The position numbers and the translations under genes were made by a program. 64,000 nucleotides of DNA from Omphiscola glabra (taxonomy: Eukaryota > Mollusca > Gastropoda > Lymnaeidae): contig OZ024811.1 in the NCBI GenBank assembly GCA_964017045.1, forward strand, positions 12,243,818 through 12,307,817, given 5' to 3'. Each line of letters starts with the position of its first letter. The first letter of the stretch is position 1. A model generated the notes under the pieces. The model saw only the letters and a program-made list of their open reading frames with translations. It ran no database searches and had not been told where the DNA came from. Positions 1 to 12,000 of the stretch are shown here, piece after piece.

Positions 1-230
1 TAAATTCTCTGCGCTAGGGTTAAATAAAATACTAACAGAGTATAGCTGAAGCAGCTGTTTCAAACATTTTCTCCCCTTGAAGCAGCATCATCATCTTCTT
101 CATCGCCTGTCTCCCGTCTGGGGTATCGGGGAACTGTATACGGATGACAAGTAGGAAATGCACTAAAAGATGTCTTCAAAATAGTAAAATTTTGCTTGTT
201 AAGAAAAAAACTGCAAAAAAGGGACTAGAG

Positions 231-408
231 CAGCGGTTCTCAACCTGTTGGTCGCGACCCTTTCCCAGGGGTCACCTAAGACCACATGAAAACACATATA
301 ATCTACAGTTATGAAGTAGAAACAAAAATAATTTTGTGGCTGGGGGGTCGCCACAATATGAGGAACTGTATTAAAGGGTCGCGGCATTAGGAAGGTTGAG
401 AACCGCTG
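231..408. mobile_element. SPIN/URR1-like hAT MITE, copy 1
   Basis: A 178-bp element with termini CAGCGGTTCTCAACCT and AGGTTGAGAACCGCTG. It is flanked by a perfect 8-bp duplication GACTAGAG (223-230 and 409-416). The interior (ACAGTTATGAAGTAG, GAGGAACTGTATTAAAGGGT) matches the SPIN/URR1 non-autonomous hAT consensus known from mammals. Confidence 0.9.
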
Positions 409-810
409 GACTAGAGAATTTATCGTGTATATGACAGATTTCATGTCTCCAGTCGGATCTATAGATAAGTGTGTTCTGTTTGCTGTGCACAGATAGCAAA
501 GTGGAACATTGAGAGACTTCCAAGTGATGGACTCTATCCAGAATGGCCATTAGGACAACGAAAGCCTCCCGTTATGCGCTTCTGATGCAACCACGGGGTG
601 AAGGGGAAAAACTGACACCCCCCCCCCTTCCCCGGAAAGCTCCATTTGACAATGGACACTTTTTGTAAACACACAGAAGTGATGACGTAAAGCTCAAGTA
701 ATGTAAATAAGTATAAGTGATAATGTGAAACGTTTTAAATATCCCATCTGCCATTTTATATCCTCGTCTTGATGTTGACTCTAATATTTCAGTTCTCCTT
801 CATCCCCACC

Positions 811-966
811 CAGTGGCGTAGCGAGCTTAACTCGCGCCCGGGGCACAATACATTTTTAGCGCCCCCTCTATTTGAAAACCATACAATATTATATGTAAAA
901 TATACCATTTGGCGCCCCTTTGTGAGTAGCGTCCGGGGCATGATGCCCCCCTTCGCTACGCCACTG
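811..966. mobile_element. hAT-like MITE (CAGTGGCGTAGCGA termini)
   Basis: A 156-bp element with ends CAGTGGCGTAGCGAG and CTTCGCTACGCCACTG. The flanks TCCCCACC and TCCCCACT match at 7 of 8 bases, as expected for an old hAT duplication. The interior is itself palindromic (GCGCCCCCT... versus GGCGCCCC). Confidence 0.75.
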
Positions 967-1007
967 TCCCCACTCCCCTGCACCGTTTTTTTTTTTAACA
1001 AACTAAA

Positions 1008-1505
1008 TTATAAATAAAGATATTCTTATAAATAAAGATATTCTTATAAATAAAGATATTCTTATAAATAAAGATATTCTTATAAATAAAGATATTCTTA
1101 TAAATAAAGATATTCTTATAAATAAAGATATTCTTATAAATAAAGATATTCTTATAAATAAAGATATTCTTATAAATAAAGATATTCTTATAATAAAGAT
1201 ATTCTTATAAATAAAGATATTCTTATAAGTAAAGATATTCTTATAAATAAAGATATTCTTATAAATAAAGATATTCTTATAAATAAAGATATTCTTATAA
1301 TAAAGATATTCTTATAAATAAAGATATTCTTATAAATAAAGATATTCTTATAAATAAAGATATTCTTATAAATAAAGATATTCTTATAAATAAATATATT
1401 CTTATAAATAAAGATATTCTTATAAATAAAGACATTCTTATAAATAAAGATATTCTTATAAATAAAGATATTCTTATAATAAAGATATTCTTATAAAAAA
1501 AGATA
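1008..1505. repeat. 18-bp minisatellite
   Basis: About 27 copies of ATAAATAAAGATATTCTT, with a few one-base deletions. The unit is a multiple of three, so it produces a spurious FIRISL repeat ORF on the minus strand. Confidence 0.95.
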
Positions 1506-2027
1506 TTCCTCATTTTGAACACACTCCCAATGTCATTGGTTTTATTTCAACTTTGATTGCAAATGCATGATACAAATGTTCGTCTTGGATTAATGGATAA
1601 TTTTTTTTATGATAAATACAAGTCTATGATGCATCACACAATATTATAAAATACATTTCAACATCATCATAAAACAATAATAGTGAAAAAGTATCAGTGT
1701 CAAGACATTATTATTGTTATTATTAAAAAAACAGTTCTCTCACACATGATTAAATATGATTAAACTGTCCCTGTTACATTTCAAAATACAATTCTGTCAC
1801 ACTTTTTTTTAAAGAAAAAGAACTTTTGTCATAAATTTAACTCTATCTTCCCACATTTCAATCTATAGCTATCAGCATAAGACAAGATTGACTATCATAA
1901 CATCAAATGTCTATGAAACGAATGGGGATTAGAGCATTATGAAAGAAAAACTAGATAAACCAAATTTAATCTTGTTTGTTGAACTCAATAAATCTATTCA
2001 AAAAAAAATCAATTGACACATCCGTGC

Positions 2028-2600
2028 AGTATACAAACTATAACTTCACATGCCGTACACAAACTAAACTTCACATACAGTACACAAGCTATAACTTCAC
2101 ATGCCGTACACAAACTAAACTTCACATACAGTACACAAGCTATAACTTCACATGCCGTACACAAACTAAACTTCACATACAGTACACAAGCTATAACTTC
2201 ACATGCCGTACACAAACTAAACTTCACATACAGTACACAAGCTATAACTTCACATGCAGTACACAAACTAAACTTCACATGCAGTACACAAACTATTATC
2301 ACTTTACACGCTGTATACAAATTACCGCTTCACTTGTGACTCACAAACTTTCACTTCACTTGTGCCATACAAACTATAAGTAATACCACTTCCATTGTGA
2401 TACACAACTCTCACTTCACTTGTGACTATCACCTAACTTGTGATACACAAACATATCGGTGTCACTTGTGCCATACAAACTTTTAGCAATACCCCTTCAC
2501 TTGTGTGATACACAACTCTCACTTCACTTGTGACTATCACATAACTTGTGATACACTAACATATCGGTGTCACTTGTGTCATACAAACTATCACTTACCT
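2028..2600. repeat. 51-bp minisatellite with degenerate tail
   Basis: Five near-perfect 51-bp units (CTATAACTTCACATGCCGTA...CTTCACATACAGTACACAAG), each made of two related halves, run to 2,310. They are followed by looser CTTCACTTGTGAC repeats up to 2,600, including a duplicated block of about 110 bp. Confidence 0.9.
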
Positions 2601-3694
2601 ATGACCTGATTAATCACATGTGCCTGAACTTAATTATGCGTGATGTAAATGAAATAAGTCAACTACAAGATTATTTCATATTCATATTTTTTTTTGTTCT
2701 GGACAAACTAAAAAAATCACCTCACTGTTCTATCCCAACAACTACTGACTGGTGATTGGATATCCCCCCCCCCCTTTACTCCCATTCTAGAAAAAATCTT
2801 CTTTCATGAAGATATAAATAGTTCATGACTTTTGGCTGGTTCTTGCCCGCTCAGAATGCCAACAAAAGTCAATCTCCACAGTATTAACTCAAGTATCGGT
2901 GTTTGTTAACTGTTGAGTTCTCAAGATTGTTAATTTTTAGGTTTTCAAATTGTTGTTGAATTTTTTCAAAGTACCGGAGAAAATGAATGCCCTTAGCCGT
3001 AACTCTCATCTCCCGGCTTTATAAATTGTATCGACCTTTAGGAAGATGTGATGTGCTCCAGCATGCAAAGTTAAATATGAAATTGTTTAACAATTCATTC
3101 AAATGTTGTTACATAACAAGGGATTTTTATTTTCCCTCTTAAAAATGTATTTGACTGAGAACTCAACATCAAGGATTAGACTTGTGAGCACATGCTAAAT
3201 TCCTTGATAAGTTCTTCCGATTAAAAAAAAATTCTGCTGTAAGTAAGTTTTTAAAAAAAAATATTTTGCTAACCATTTTGAATTTTGAATTTTTTTTCTT
3301 TTTTTTTTTGGAAAGTCCATGCAATTGGGTCTTACTGTCTACCACTGAAATAAATCTTATCACCATTACAAGCTTCATGTCCTTTACTAACACAGATGTA
3401 TACAAAGAACAAAATCAAAACATACATAGTTGTTGCTCATTGTTTATAACAATTATGAACAGAGAAGAGGCACAGCATCATGTCATGAATTTCATACATT
3501 TTATAAATAAACAGAAATCTTAAATTGTTTGGTAAATAACTTGGGTTAAAAATATTATGAAAACTGTTGATTTTTCATGTAAACAAATATGCAAACCTTA
3601 AATAGTGATTATATTTTGTAATTATTATTTTTTAAACATATTTTGAAATGGATAAAATAACAACCAGATCCCCCAAAACAAGGAAAATTTAGAC
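2601..3694. other. No feature seen
   Basis: AT-rich with C and A/T runs. The short ORFs here have no recognisable content. An AATAAA on the minus strand at 3,737-3,742 just beyond is a possible SECISBP2 polyadenylation signal; another is at 4,422-4,427 inside the TIR element. Confidence 0.4.
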
Positions 3695-3852
3695 CAGGGG
3701 TTCTTAACCTAACAGCAACTTTGGGCACCAGTACATTTTATTTCAGCTTCATGATACAGGAAAGCGAAAAGCCATCCAAATTCACAAGACAATTTGAAAT
3801 ATACATCCATGGACCTCAAGGTGGTCCACACAGATCATGTTAAGCACCCCTG
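3695..3852. mobile_element. Possible decayed hAT MITE
   Basis: CAGGGGTTCTTAACCTAAC faces GTTAAGCACCCCTG 158 bp away, a hAT-like terminal pair. No target duplication is visible. Confidence 0.35.
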
Positions 3853-4095
3853 GTCTCTTCTGTACAGCATATGGACATGTTATTCCAGTCAAGTAAAACA
3901 ACACATGATGGTGCAGGTTGTGTGTAGCAGTACATAACAGACGTCTCCACAAAAAATTGAATGTCATTGACACTAAAAGCCTGCAAGTTGAAGCAAATAG
4001 CACTTTAAAGCACTTCAACTCACAGATAAGCCTGCAAGTTGGAACACAGAGTACTTTAAAGCAATGTCCTCTGTCCTTCAACTCAAAGAGGTTTA

Positions 4096-4932
4096 GGGGC
4101 CATCCATGTTACGTATGCACTAGGGGGGAGTGGTCAATTTTAAGACTTTGCATATGGGGGTGTCTAGGCAGAAAGTACATTCATGTAATGAATTATTCAT
4201 AAATTCTGCAATAATTATCCTGAATTTCTGACACGTCATAATTAATAATGGCCTATTTACATCTCTAATGATGTAAAAATATCTGGCAATTTTTTGTAAT
4301 TATCGTCATACCATTGCTTCATGTTTACACAAGTGAATTCCCAAGATATCCTCTTGTTGTTGTAGTAACAGTAACATTTAGTCCACCGTTAGCCCTTAGT
4401 GCATCATTCACATGAGTGTGCTTTATTTTGTTCGGCTATGCCAGTGGTTCTTAAAATTGTTCAATCTCTGCGCCCTCGCCAAATTTAGGTTTTTCAACAG
4501 ACCCCCCTATGTCAAGTCAAATTCTAACATGTACACTTCGAAATAGTGATACATGTATGTGAGTCAGAAAGCCCCATCTCATACAGTTATTACTCTTATG
4601 AGTTTCTTACTTGTGCCAGGCGTGGTAGATGTCACATTGGAATAAAATTGTGTAACATTTTGCTGAGCTCCTGCAAGGAAGTCGCAAGGCACCAGATTCA
4701 GGGCGGTGTCGAGGAAAAGCGGCGCTGGGGTCAAGCTTGAAAAGGGAGCTCCTAAATATAAAGAAGAAAGTGGCGCTGTGAAGTTATAATTGACTAACGA
4801 AATTGCTTTAGTTGATTTTTTTTTCTTTTTCGGGTTGTGGGGTCCCGAAAGCACCTCGTGTCCAAAAAATGTATGCTTGCAACGGGAGGAGGGTCAAAAT
4901 TTGACTTTATGTGCAAGTATATGGATGGCCCC
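4096..4932. mobile_element. Terminal-inverted-repeat transposon with TTA duplication
   Basis: An 837-bp element with termini GGGGCCATCCATGTTACGTA and TATATGGATGGCCCC, flanked on both sides by TTA (4093-4095 and 4933-4935). A TWA duplication suggests the PIF/Harbinger group. No transposase is visible, so it is non-autonomous. It lies in the 3' flank, possibly the 3' UTR, of SECISBP2. Confidence 0.7.
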
Positions 4933-4974
4933 TTACTATGTTTGTTGAGATTATAACTGTAGGTCTACTGTCAG

Positions 4975-5165
4975 TCTAAATGGGTTATCAGTAGTAATTT
5001 TGATCTAAATCAGTCCTCAGTGGTATTTCTGATCCAAATCAATGGTAATATTGGTCTAAATCAGTATTCAGTGATAATTTTGTTCTGAATCAGTCCTCAA
5101 TGGTAATGTTGTTCCAAATTAGTCCTCAAGGGTAGTGTTGATCCAAATCAGTCCTCAGTGGTAAT
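4975..5165. repeat. About 33-bp repeat spanning the SECISBP2 stop codon
   Basis: Diverged units built from AATCAGTCCTCAGTGGTAAT with TTGGTCTAAATC-type spacers. The first unit (minus-strand sense) encodes the final TNITTED and TGA; the following units lie in the 3' UTR. Confidence 0.8.
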
Positions 5166-6011
5166 GTTGGTCTGAGATTCTAGCCAGTTTTTTATCCTTT
5201 CCTTGTCGATGATCCTGTGATGTGGCTTGGCTGCTTCTTCCTCCACTTCCTCATCCTCCCTTCCACCATCCTCATCTCCATCCACATAATCATCTACACC
5301 GACATCATCATCATCATCGTCCTCACCATCACCATGATGAACCCCCATCCCCACACGCCTGGCCTCACTCCCACACACCGCCGACAAGGAGGAGGGAGAC
5401 AGCTGGGACAGTCTGACGGACTGACCTTGACCTCTTGACCTCTGGTCCTGGGGAAGCACTGTATGCTGTGAGAGGATCTCGTGGCCCAGGTTGTAGTTGT
5501 CGCTGTGGATCGAGTCGATGTGGCCCACAGATGACCACTTGCTGCCCTCCTCTCCGTCGTCACTCTCCTCCTCCAGCTGTCCTGCCTCATCAAAAGAATC
5601 CCCCAGCTTGTGTTTCCCTCTTCTATTCCCAAGGTCTTCGTTGGTTAGTGTGGATTCGCTGACATTTCTACTCAGCTGACCTACATTGTCAAACCCGTCA
5701 ACACCACCATTTTCCTGACCCTCACTCCTGGGCCTGTCAAGGTCCTCTTTGCCCAGAGCACCTCCATCCACGTCACTCTCGACACCACCCATGTCCCCGA
5801 ATCGAACAGAGTTGAGGTTTCTTCCGCCTCTCTTTTTCCTTCTTGTCTCTCCAAAATCTTCAATGTCTGCCTCATTACCATCATCAAAATCATTGCCGGC
5901 TCCACCAGCTTTTAACGTAGCCCCGCCTCCATTGCCAGCTCCTCCCACTCTTGATCCCGCTCCTGATGGATGAACCACATTACCAGCAGCGTCTCTGACA
6001 ATCTCATAACC
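5148..6011 (-). CDS. SECISBP2: SECISBP2 exon 18 (acidic C-terminus and stop)
   Basis: The last coding exon, 288 codons with the TGA stop at 5148-5150. It starts GYEIVRDAAGNVVHP, is Gly- and Asp-rich, includes a strongly acidic run (GEDDDDDDVGVDDYVDGDED, then EEVEEEAA) and ends KERIKNWLESQTNITTED. The last residues and the stop are encoded by the first unit of a tandem repeat that continues into the 3' flank. Confidence 0.93.
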   Translation of the reverse strand, partial: GYEIVRDAAGNVVHPSGAGSRVGGAGNGGGATLKAGGAGNDFDDGNEADIEDFGETRRKKRGGRNLNSVRFGDMGGVESDVDGGALGKEDLDRPRSEGQENGGVDGFDNVGQLSRNVSESTLTNEDLGNRRGKHKLGDSFDEAGQLEEESDDGEEGSKWSSVGHIDSIHSDNYNLGHEILSQHTVLPQDQRSRGQGQSVRLSQLSPSSLSAVCGSEARRVGMGVHHGDGEDDDDDDVGVDDYVDGDEDGGREDEEVEEEAAKPHHRIIDKERIKNWLESQTNITTED

Positions 6012-9000
6012 CTGTGATAAAGGAAAAAATTAAGACAAATGGACATCTGTGAGGTTGATATAAATACATTTCATGCAGTGGGGTACCTGGGAGATTTGTG
6101 AGGGGAAAAAAAAAAGGGGGGGGGGGGGGTTAAGTGATCTTAAGGGATGGATGTCCTGTGTGGCACTTTCGATAATGTTTATTAGAAACATTGATATGGG
6201 GTGGGGTGGGGTAGAATTGGGCGGCAGTTAGTCAAGGGTGGTCCACTCTAAATAAGATAAAGAATTCATTTGTGTTCATACAACATTACACCGGTATTAA
6301 ACATAACCCTTAAGATCAGCTAAAAAAAAAAAGAAAAAATTGAAGGAATGCAATACGGTGGAACCTCAGATAACATACGCCCCGGTTAAGTCAAGGTTGT
6401 GAAATAATTTTTAAATTGAAGCCAGCAGAGGGTGGTTGGATAAATTTCACAGGAGAACTGAATTCATGATGTTTTAAGACACGGAGATCCTGCTACTTCA
6501 GATAAAGATACATTTTTCATTATAGAAATGTCCTGGCACAGAACAATAGGAAAGAATCTGTGGGACAGAAGCCTGGAAGTAATAAGTGCTAAGAGCAAAA
6601 AAAAGGTGTCAAAAAATCTTTTAATTCACAACAGCCAAAGTCAAACCCAGGGCCGGATTTACAATTTTAGGGGCCCTAGGCCAACAAATATTTGAGGCCC
6701 CATTTTGAAAAATAAAAAAATATTGCTAAGTTTTTTTAACTAAAAAATATATTTCTACTTTAATGTGATTCAAGATTTTATTTCAATAATAATTTCATTG
6801 CGATTCGAGTGATATTCAAAAAAATTATTTATATACTACTCCCAATTTTGTGGCCCCTTATTTCGCGAGGCCCCTTATTTCGCGGGGCCCCTCCCCCTAG
6901 GCCACGGCCTAGTCGGCCTACCTGTAAATCCAGCCCTGGTCAAACCTATGCGTCAACTGATTTTATCCACAGCCTCGCACATTTTAATAATGTACACCAA
7001 ACAAATATGATGAATTTCTCAACTAAATTTTAGAGTAAGGATTCTAATTTTATAAACAAAAAAACAAAACGTACTTTACTGTCAACTTCCGGTTCAGCGT
7101 GTGGGAAATTCTCAGAGATCGGCTCCGATAGGATGGAACTGGTGAACGAGATGGCGCTACAGCCTGATGGTGTCCGGGAGTGGCCCATGTGTGCGGCAAA
7201 CAGTCCCGGCACCCCGCCTATGCTTGAGGTCTGGGAGGCCATGGTTGGGTACTCAGCCACTTCCTTTTCTACGGCTAGGACCATTTCATCATAAGCTGCT
7301 CTAGCCGCAGCAGTCAGGGATATAAGGCTGTGGTACTTGGACTGTGAAAATTAATTAGTTAGATCAGATGTGTAATACAATATCAGACTGTGGTACTTGC
7401 ACTGTTGTAATTATCACTACCATGAGCAAAGTAAAAAAAAACTATCTTCAAAATCACATTCAGAAAGTAATGATTCAAATAAATTGGGCTTTTGTTTTTG
7501 CAGGACCAACATCTGAGCCCTACTAGTTAGTATTAACCCACACAAAAAAAAAATTCAGCTCGATTCAAAAAATATTTTTTTTAAATGAACACATGAAATT
7601 TTTTACCTTTTTATGCTGTAAATAGAAAGTACCTGTAAATTTGTTAAAGTTATCACCCTTTAAAAAGAAAATAAAAACTTCTTATTGGCATTTATATATT
7701 TGTTGTTGTTCATCCGTCTGTCAACATCGACTAGGACCATCCAGTCATCCGGTTAGGGGGGGTGGGTTACGGTGAGTTCGTAGGTGGCTTGCCAATCCTA
7801 TCCGTGCTCGGAATAATCTATGGCACCACGTGCTGCAGTCTGTGAATTAATATTGCTCTTTCGGGATAGCCTGCGTGTCTCAGTGGTGGCTATCCTACTG
7901 GCTTCATAAGATTTAGCCCCATTCTTGACCGCTGATCTCCACCTGACTCTGTCCTGGGCTGTCTGCTCCCATTTAGTAGGGTCGATGCTGTAGGCCTTTA
8001 GTGCCACTTTCAGTGAGTCTTTGTAACGTTTTTTTCTTTTTTTAACTTTCTTGGGACCGCTTGCCTATCGTGAGTTCTCCATAGAATATTTGTTTAGGAA
8101 GCCGGTGGTCTTCCATACAAGCAACGTGTCCAGTTCAATGGAGTTGAGACTGCATCAGGGTGGTGAAGATACTACCGGTAGGTAGGTTTGCTCTGTTTCA
8201 GGAACTTTGTCTTGCCACGTGATGCCGAGGAGTTTCCTGAAGCAGGTTGTGTGAAAATGGTTCAGTTTCTCGGCGTGACGCTGGTAGACTGTTCATGTTT
8301 CACATCCGTAGAGCAATGTCGAGAGGACTGCTGCGCTATAGACCTTGATCTTCGTTTCACGTTTGATACCTCTCCTGTCCCAAATATATTAACACCATGG
8401 AAGCATCAATGACAATTCGTGGGTCAATAAATACTCAGTAGCTTGTTTCCACTTGACAGATATTAAATGGATCGACCGAGGCCAACTTTAACACTGACCT
8501 CACATCCCTCGTAGTTAAATATCCCGACAACACTGACAGGAACTAGTTTGGCGCAGGCACGACCCAGGGCGCGTCGTCCCAGGGCAAACACAAAGGGGAC
8601 CGTCTGCTCTTGACACATATTCAAGATGTTGTTCAGGGCTTCATCTAGACCGCCTATAAATAAACAGCAAAAATAAGACACTAGAATAATAGCTTAATGA
8701 CTATAAGAAACTAGGGATAGCCCACCAAACAGTAGGTGGCAATGTGTGAACTTCCCGTCTACTAAAGTTACTTGACAAAACATGCATTCAACTAACGCAC
8801 TTTATGAGCATCACAATTAGTGCTACCACCCCCAACCCCCCCAACCATTTCCCCATGCCCCTGGACTATTTTAATATTCTGATGTACCATCCCCTTTAAA
8901 CTAGAGATTTATTACACCAAATTTAAATTGAGACTAATCCGTAAGACAAAAGAAAATGTTACACATCTAACGCACTTATTTTGCGAGTTATTATACTCAC

Positions 9001-12000
9001 TAAGGCCCATACATGCATCCATAGTGAGAAAATTATTAGTTGTGATAACTGGGTTATAAAGAAAACAAAAATTGAAGGGCTGGGTTAGATAATAGTGGAC
9101 CAAAACAACAAAGTTTTGATTTGAAATTCCCAATGAGTTAATGGGAGAATATCACCAGAAATTTTTATTTTTTTTATCTTGTACCTTTTTCATCCCATGT
9201 CAAGTTTTGTATTGTTTGGGCTTGAACATTTACACATTTTGAACATAAACAACCAATGATATGAAGGATAATAAATGAAGGACTGCGTTCAATCTGTGTG
9301 GAGGAAATAGTAGACCAAGGTTATCTTGACGCTTGGATCCAAAGACAGGACCAATAAGAGAAGAACGTTTCGGCTGGAGAGCCTTGCTCGGCAGACAGGA
9401 CAAATGAAAATACAACAAGATATAGAAACTAGTTAAAAAACATAGTATGGGCGAACACTTCAGTTTTTTTTATAACTGGTTTCTATATCTTGTCGAATTT
9501 TCTTATTGTCCTGCCTTTCGATTCAAGCTTCCACATGCCTTGTTCTACTATTTCCTTCAATGTTATGAAGAAAGAAGATTAATAAAAGATGTTTTTTTTC
9601 TATTAGATATTTTTTTTTATTACTTTTATTTTTTTTTCAATTACTTATTTTATTTCTTATCTTACGCCATGGATTATCAAGCAGATTTATTTACAATTAC
9701 AATGCTGATACTTGTGATTAGATCACAGTGTGGAAAACCCACACACACACACACACTCTTTTCCAACTCTTTTTTTTCCTAACCACCCAAGTCATTACAT
9801 CCACACATGACACTGAAGTAAATGACATTGAACCACATGACACATAAACTCATGAAACTGAAACATAGGATACTAAACAAATGACAATGAAACACATGAT
9901 ACTTAAATTCTTGACACATGACATTTACCTTTGGACTGAATCTTTTCCAGATTTGGTGAAATCACAACACATTTGATCTTCTTGAGCTTCAGGTGTTTGG
10001 TTACCTCCCTTAGACCAAGCACTATCCTCCTCTTGGTTTTGGCCTGAAAATTACCATTTTAAAAAGTTAACTTTGTGTAACGGCGAATATTAACATTTAA
10101 AAATAAGTTAACTTGGTGTAACAGCGATTATTACAATTAAAAAAAGTTAACTTGGTGTACCAACATACACACACACACTGTGCTGACACTATGAATCAGA
10201 TGAGTCATCTTCAAGTACGTGCATTAAAAAATAATTGTCTTAAATAAATGTTTTAAAAACAAGTTTTTTTTTCATTTTTTTATTGTAATAATTCAAACTA
10301 GACATAGCCCGCCAAACATTGGCAACAGCAATTGGTGAACTTCCCATCTACTAGACATAACTCGCCAAACATTGGCCACAGCAATGGGTGAACTTCCTAT
10401 CTACTAGACATAACCTGCCAAACATTGGCCACAGCAATGGGGGAACTTCCCATCTAGTAAAAGTAACTTGACAAAACATGAACTCAAGTAACGCACATTT
10501 AAGAATCCCAAGTTTTGCAACACCCCTTCCCCCAATGATATGTCACTGCACACTTTTATTTCACGCCCATGAACTATATTAAATATTCTGATGTCCCAAC
10601 CAATTTTAAACTTAAACTAAATATTTTTTACACCATACTTACATTGAGACGATTTCATATTCCAAAAAGAAAATATTACGCACCAAACTCAGTTGCGTTA
10701 TATTATATTTTAAAAAATACCATTTAGCGTAGTTATTGTGAATTATATTTTGGGCGCTATTGAACTCATTCTTGAACCAAACTTTAAAACATTTAGAATT
10801 ATTTATAATATACTCTCAATACCAAATACGCTGATCAGGAAGCAGTCCACGGGTCACACCAGAAGTGTAATATATATAAGAGATCATACAAAAAGAATAT
10901 ATTACTTATATAGCAATAAAAGTCCAATTTTACATAAAGATCAAGTACTAGTCATTAAGATTATTGGTTCTTAAAAATCTGCCACATGTAAAGACATTCA
11001 CAATAATTATTCTTCCATATCTTTCTACCTTACAGCTTCAAAAAGGCAATATGGAAAATACCTTATATGGGTTTTATATCAATAACATTTAATTTTTCTT
11101 ACACTTTGTAACCAATACACTTTTAATAAGCACTATAGAGAGAGAGAGAGAGATACTAGTCTTACTTTGACAGGATCTTTGTGGTACATCCTGTCTTGAA
11201 ACTTGACCAGATCTTGCAGCAAGGAAGTACAACATTGATCTATTTCTTTATCCAAGATCTGCGTGCAGTACCTGAGAAGTGGATCTTATTTTACTCTCAG
11301 GCTCAAGTCATTAGCTGTCACTTTATTTTAGTCTCAGGCTCAAGTCATTAGCTGTCACTTTATTTTAGTCTCAGGCTCAAGTCATTAGCTGTCACTTTAT
11401 TTTAGTCTCAGGCTCAAGTCATTAGCTGTCACTTTATTTATTTTTCTCAGGCTCAAGTCATTAACTGTCACTTTATTTTAGTCCGTGCAGTACCTGAGAA
11501 GTGGATCTTATTTTACTCTCAGGCTCAAGTCATTAGCTGTCACTTTATTTTAGTCTCAGGCTCAAGTCATTAGCTGTCACTTTATTTTAGTCTCAGGCTC
11601 AAGTCATTAGCTGTCACTTTATTTATTTTTCTCAGGCTCAAGTCATTAACTGTCACTTTATTTTAGTCCGTGCAGTACCTGAGAAGTGGATCTTATTTTA
11701 CTCTCAGGCTCAAGTCATTAGCTGTCACTTTATTTTAGTCCGTGCAGTACCTGAGAAGTGGATCTTATTTTACTCTCAGGCTCAAGTCATTAGCTGTCAC
11801 TTTATTTTAGTCTCAGGCTCAAGTCATTAGCTGTCACTTTATTTTACTCTCAGGCTCAAGTCATTAACTGTCACTTTATTTTAGTCTATCAGAGAAAAGC
11901 CTGTTGGGCTATTCCTTAATTGTGTTTGTGCATTCTCTTAGCACTGTGCATCCACAAGACATGGATCGGCATTGACCGAATTTAAACTTCATATCTGCAC

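Noticed and set aside
5217..5973. Plus-strand ORFs opposite exon 18
   Set aside because: Shadows of the low-complexity acidic coding exon, which has homology context and matching splice phases.
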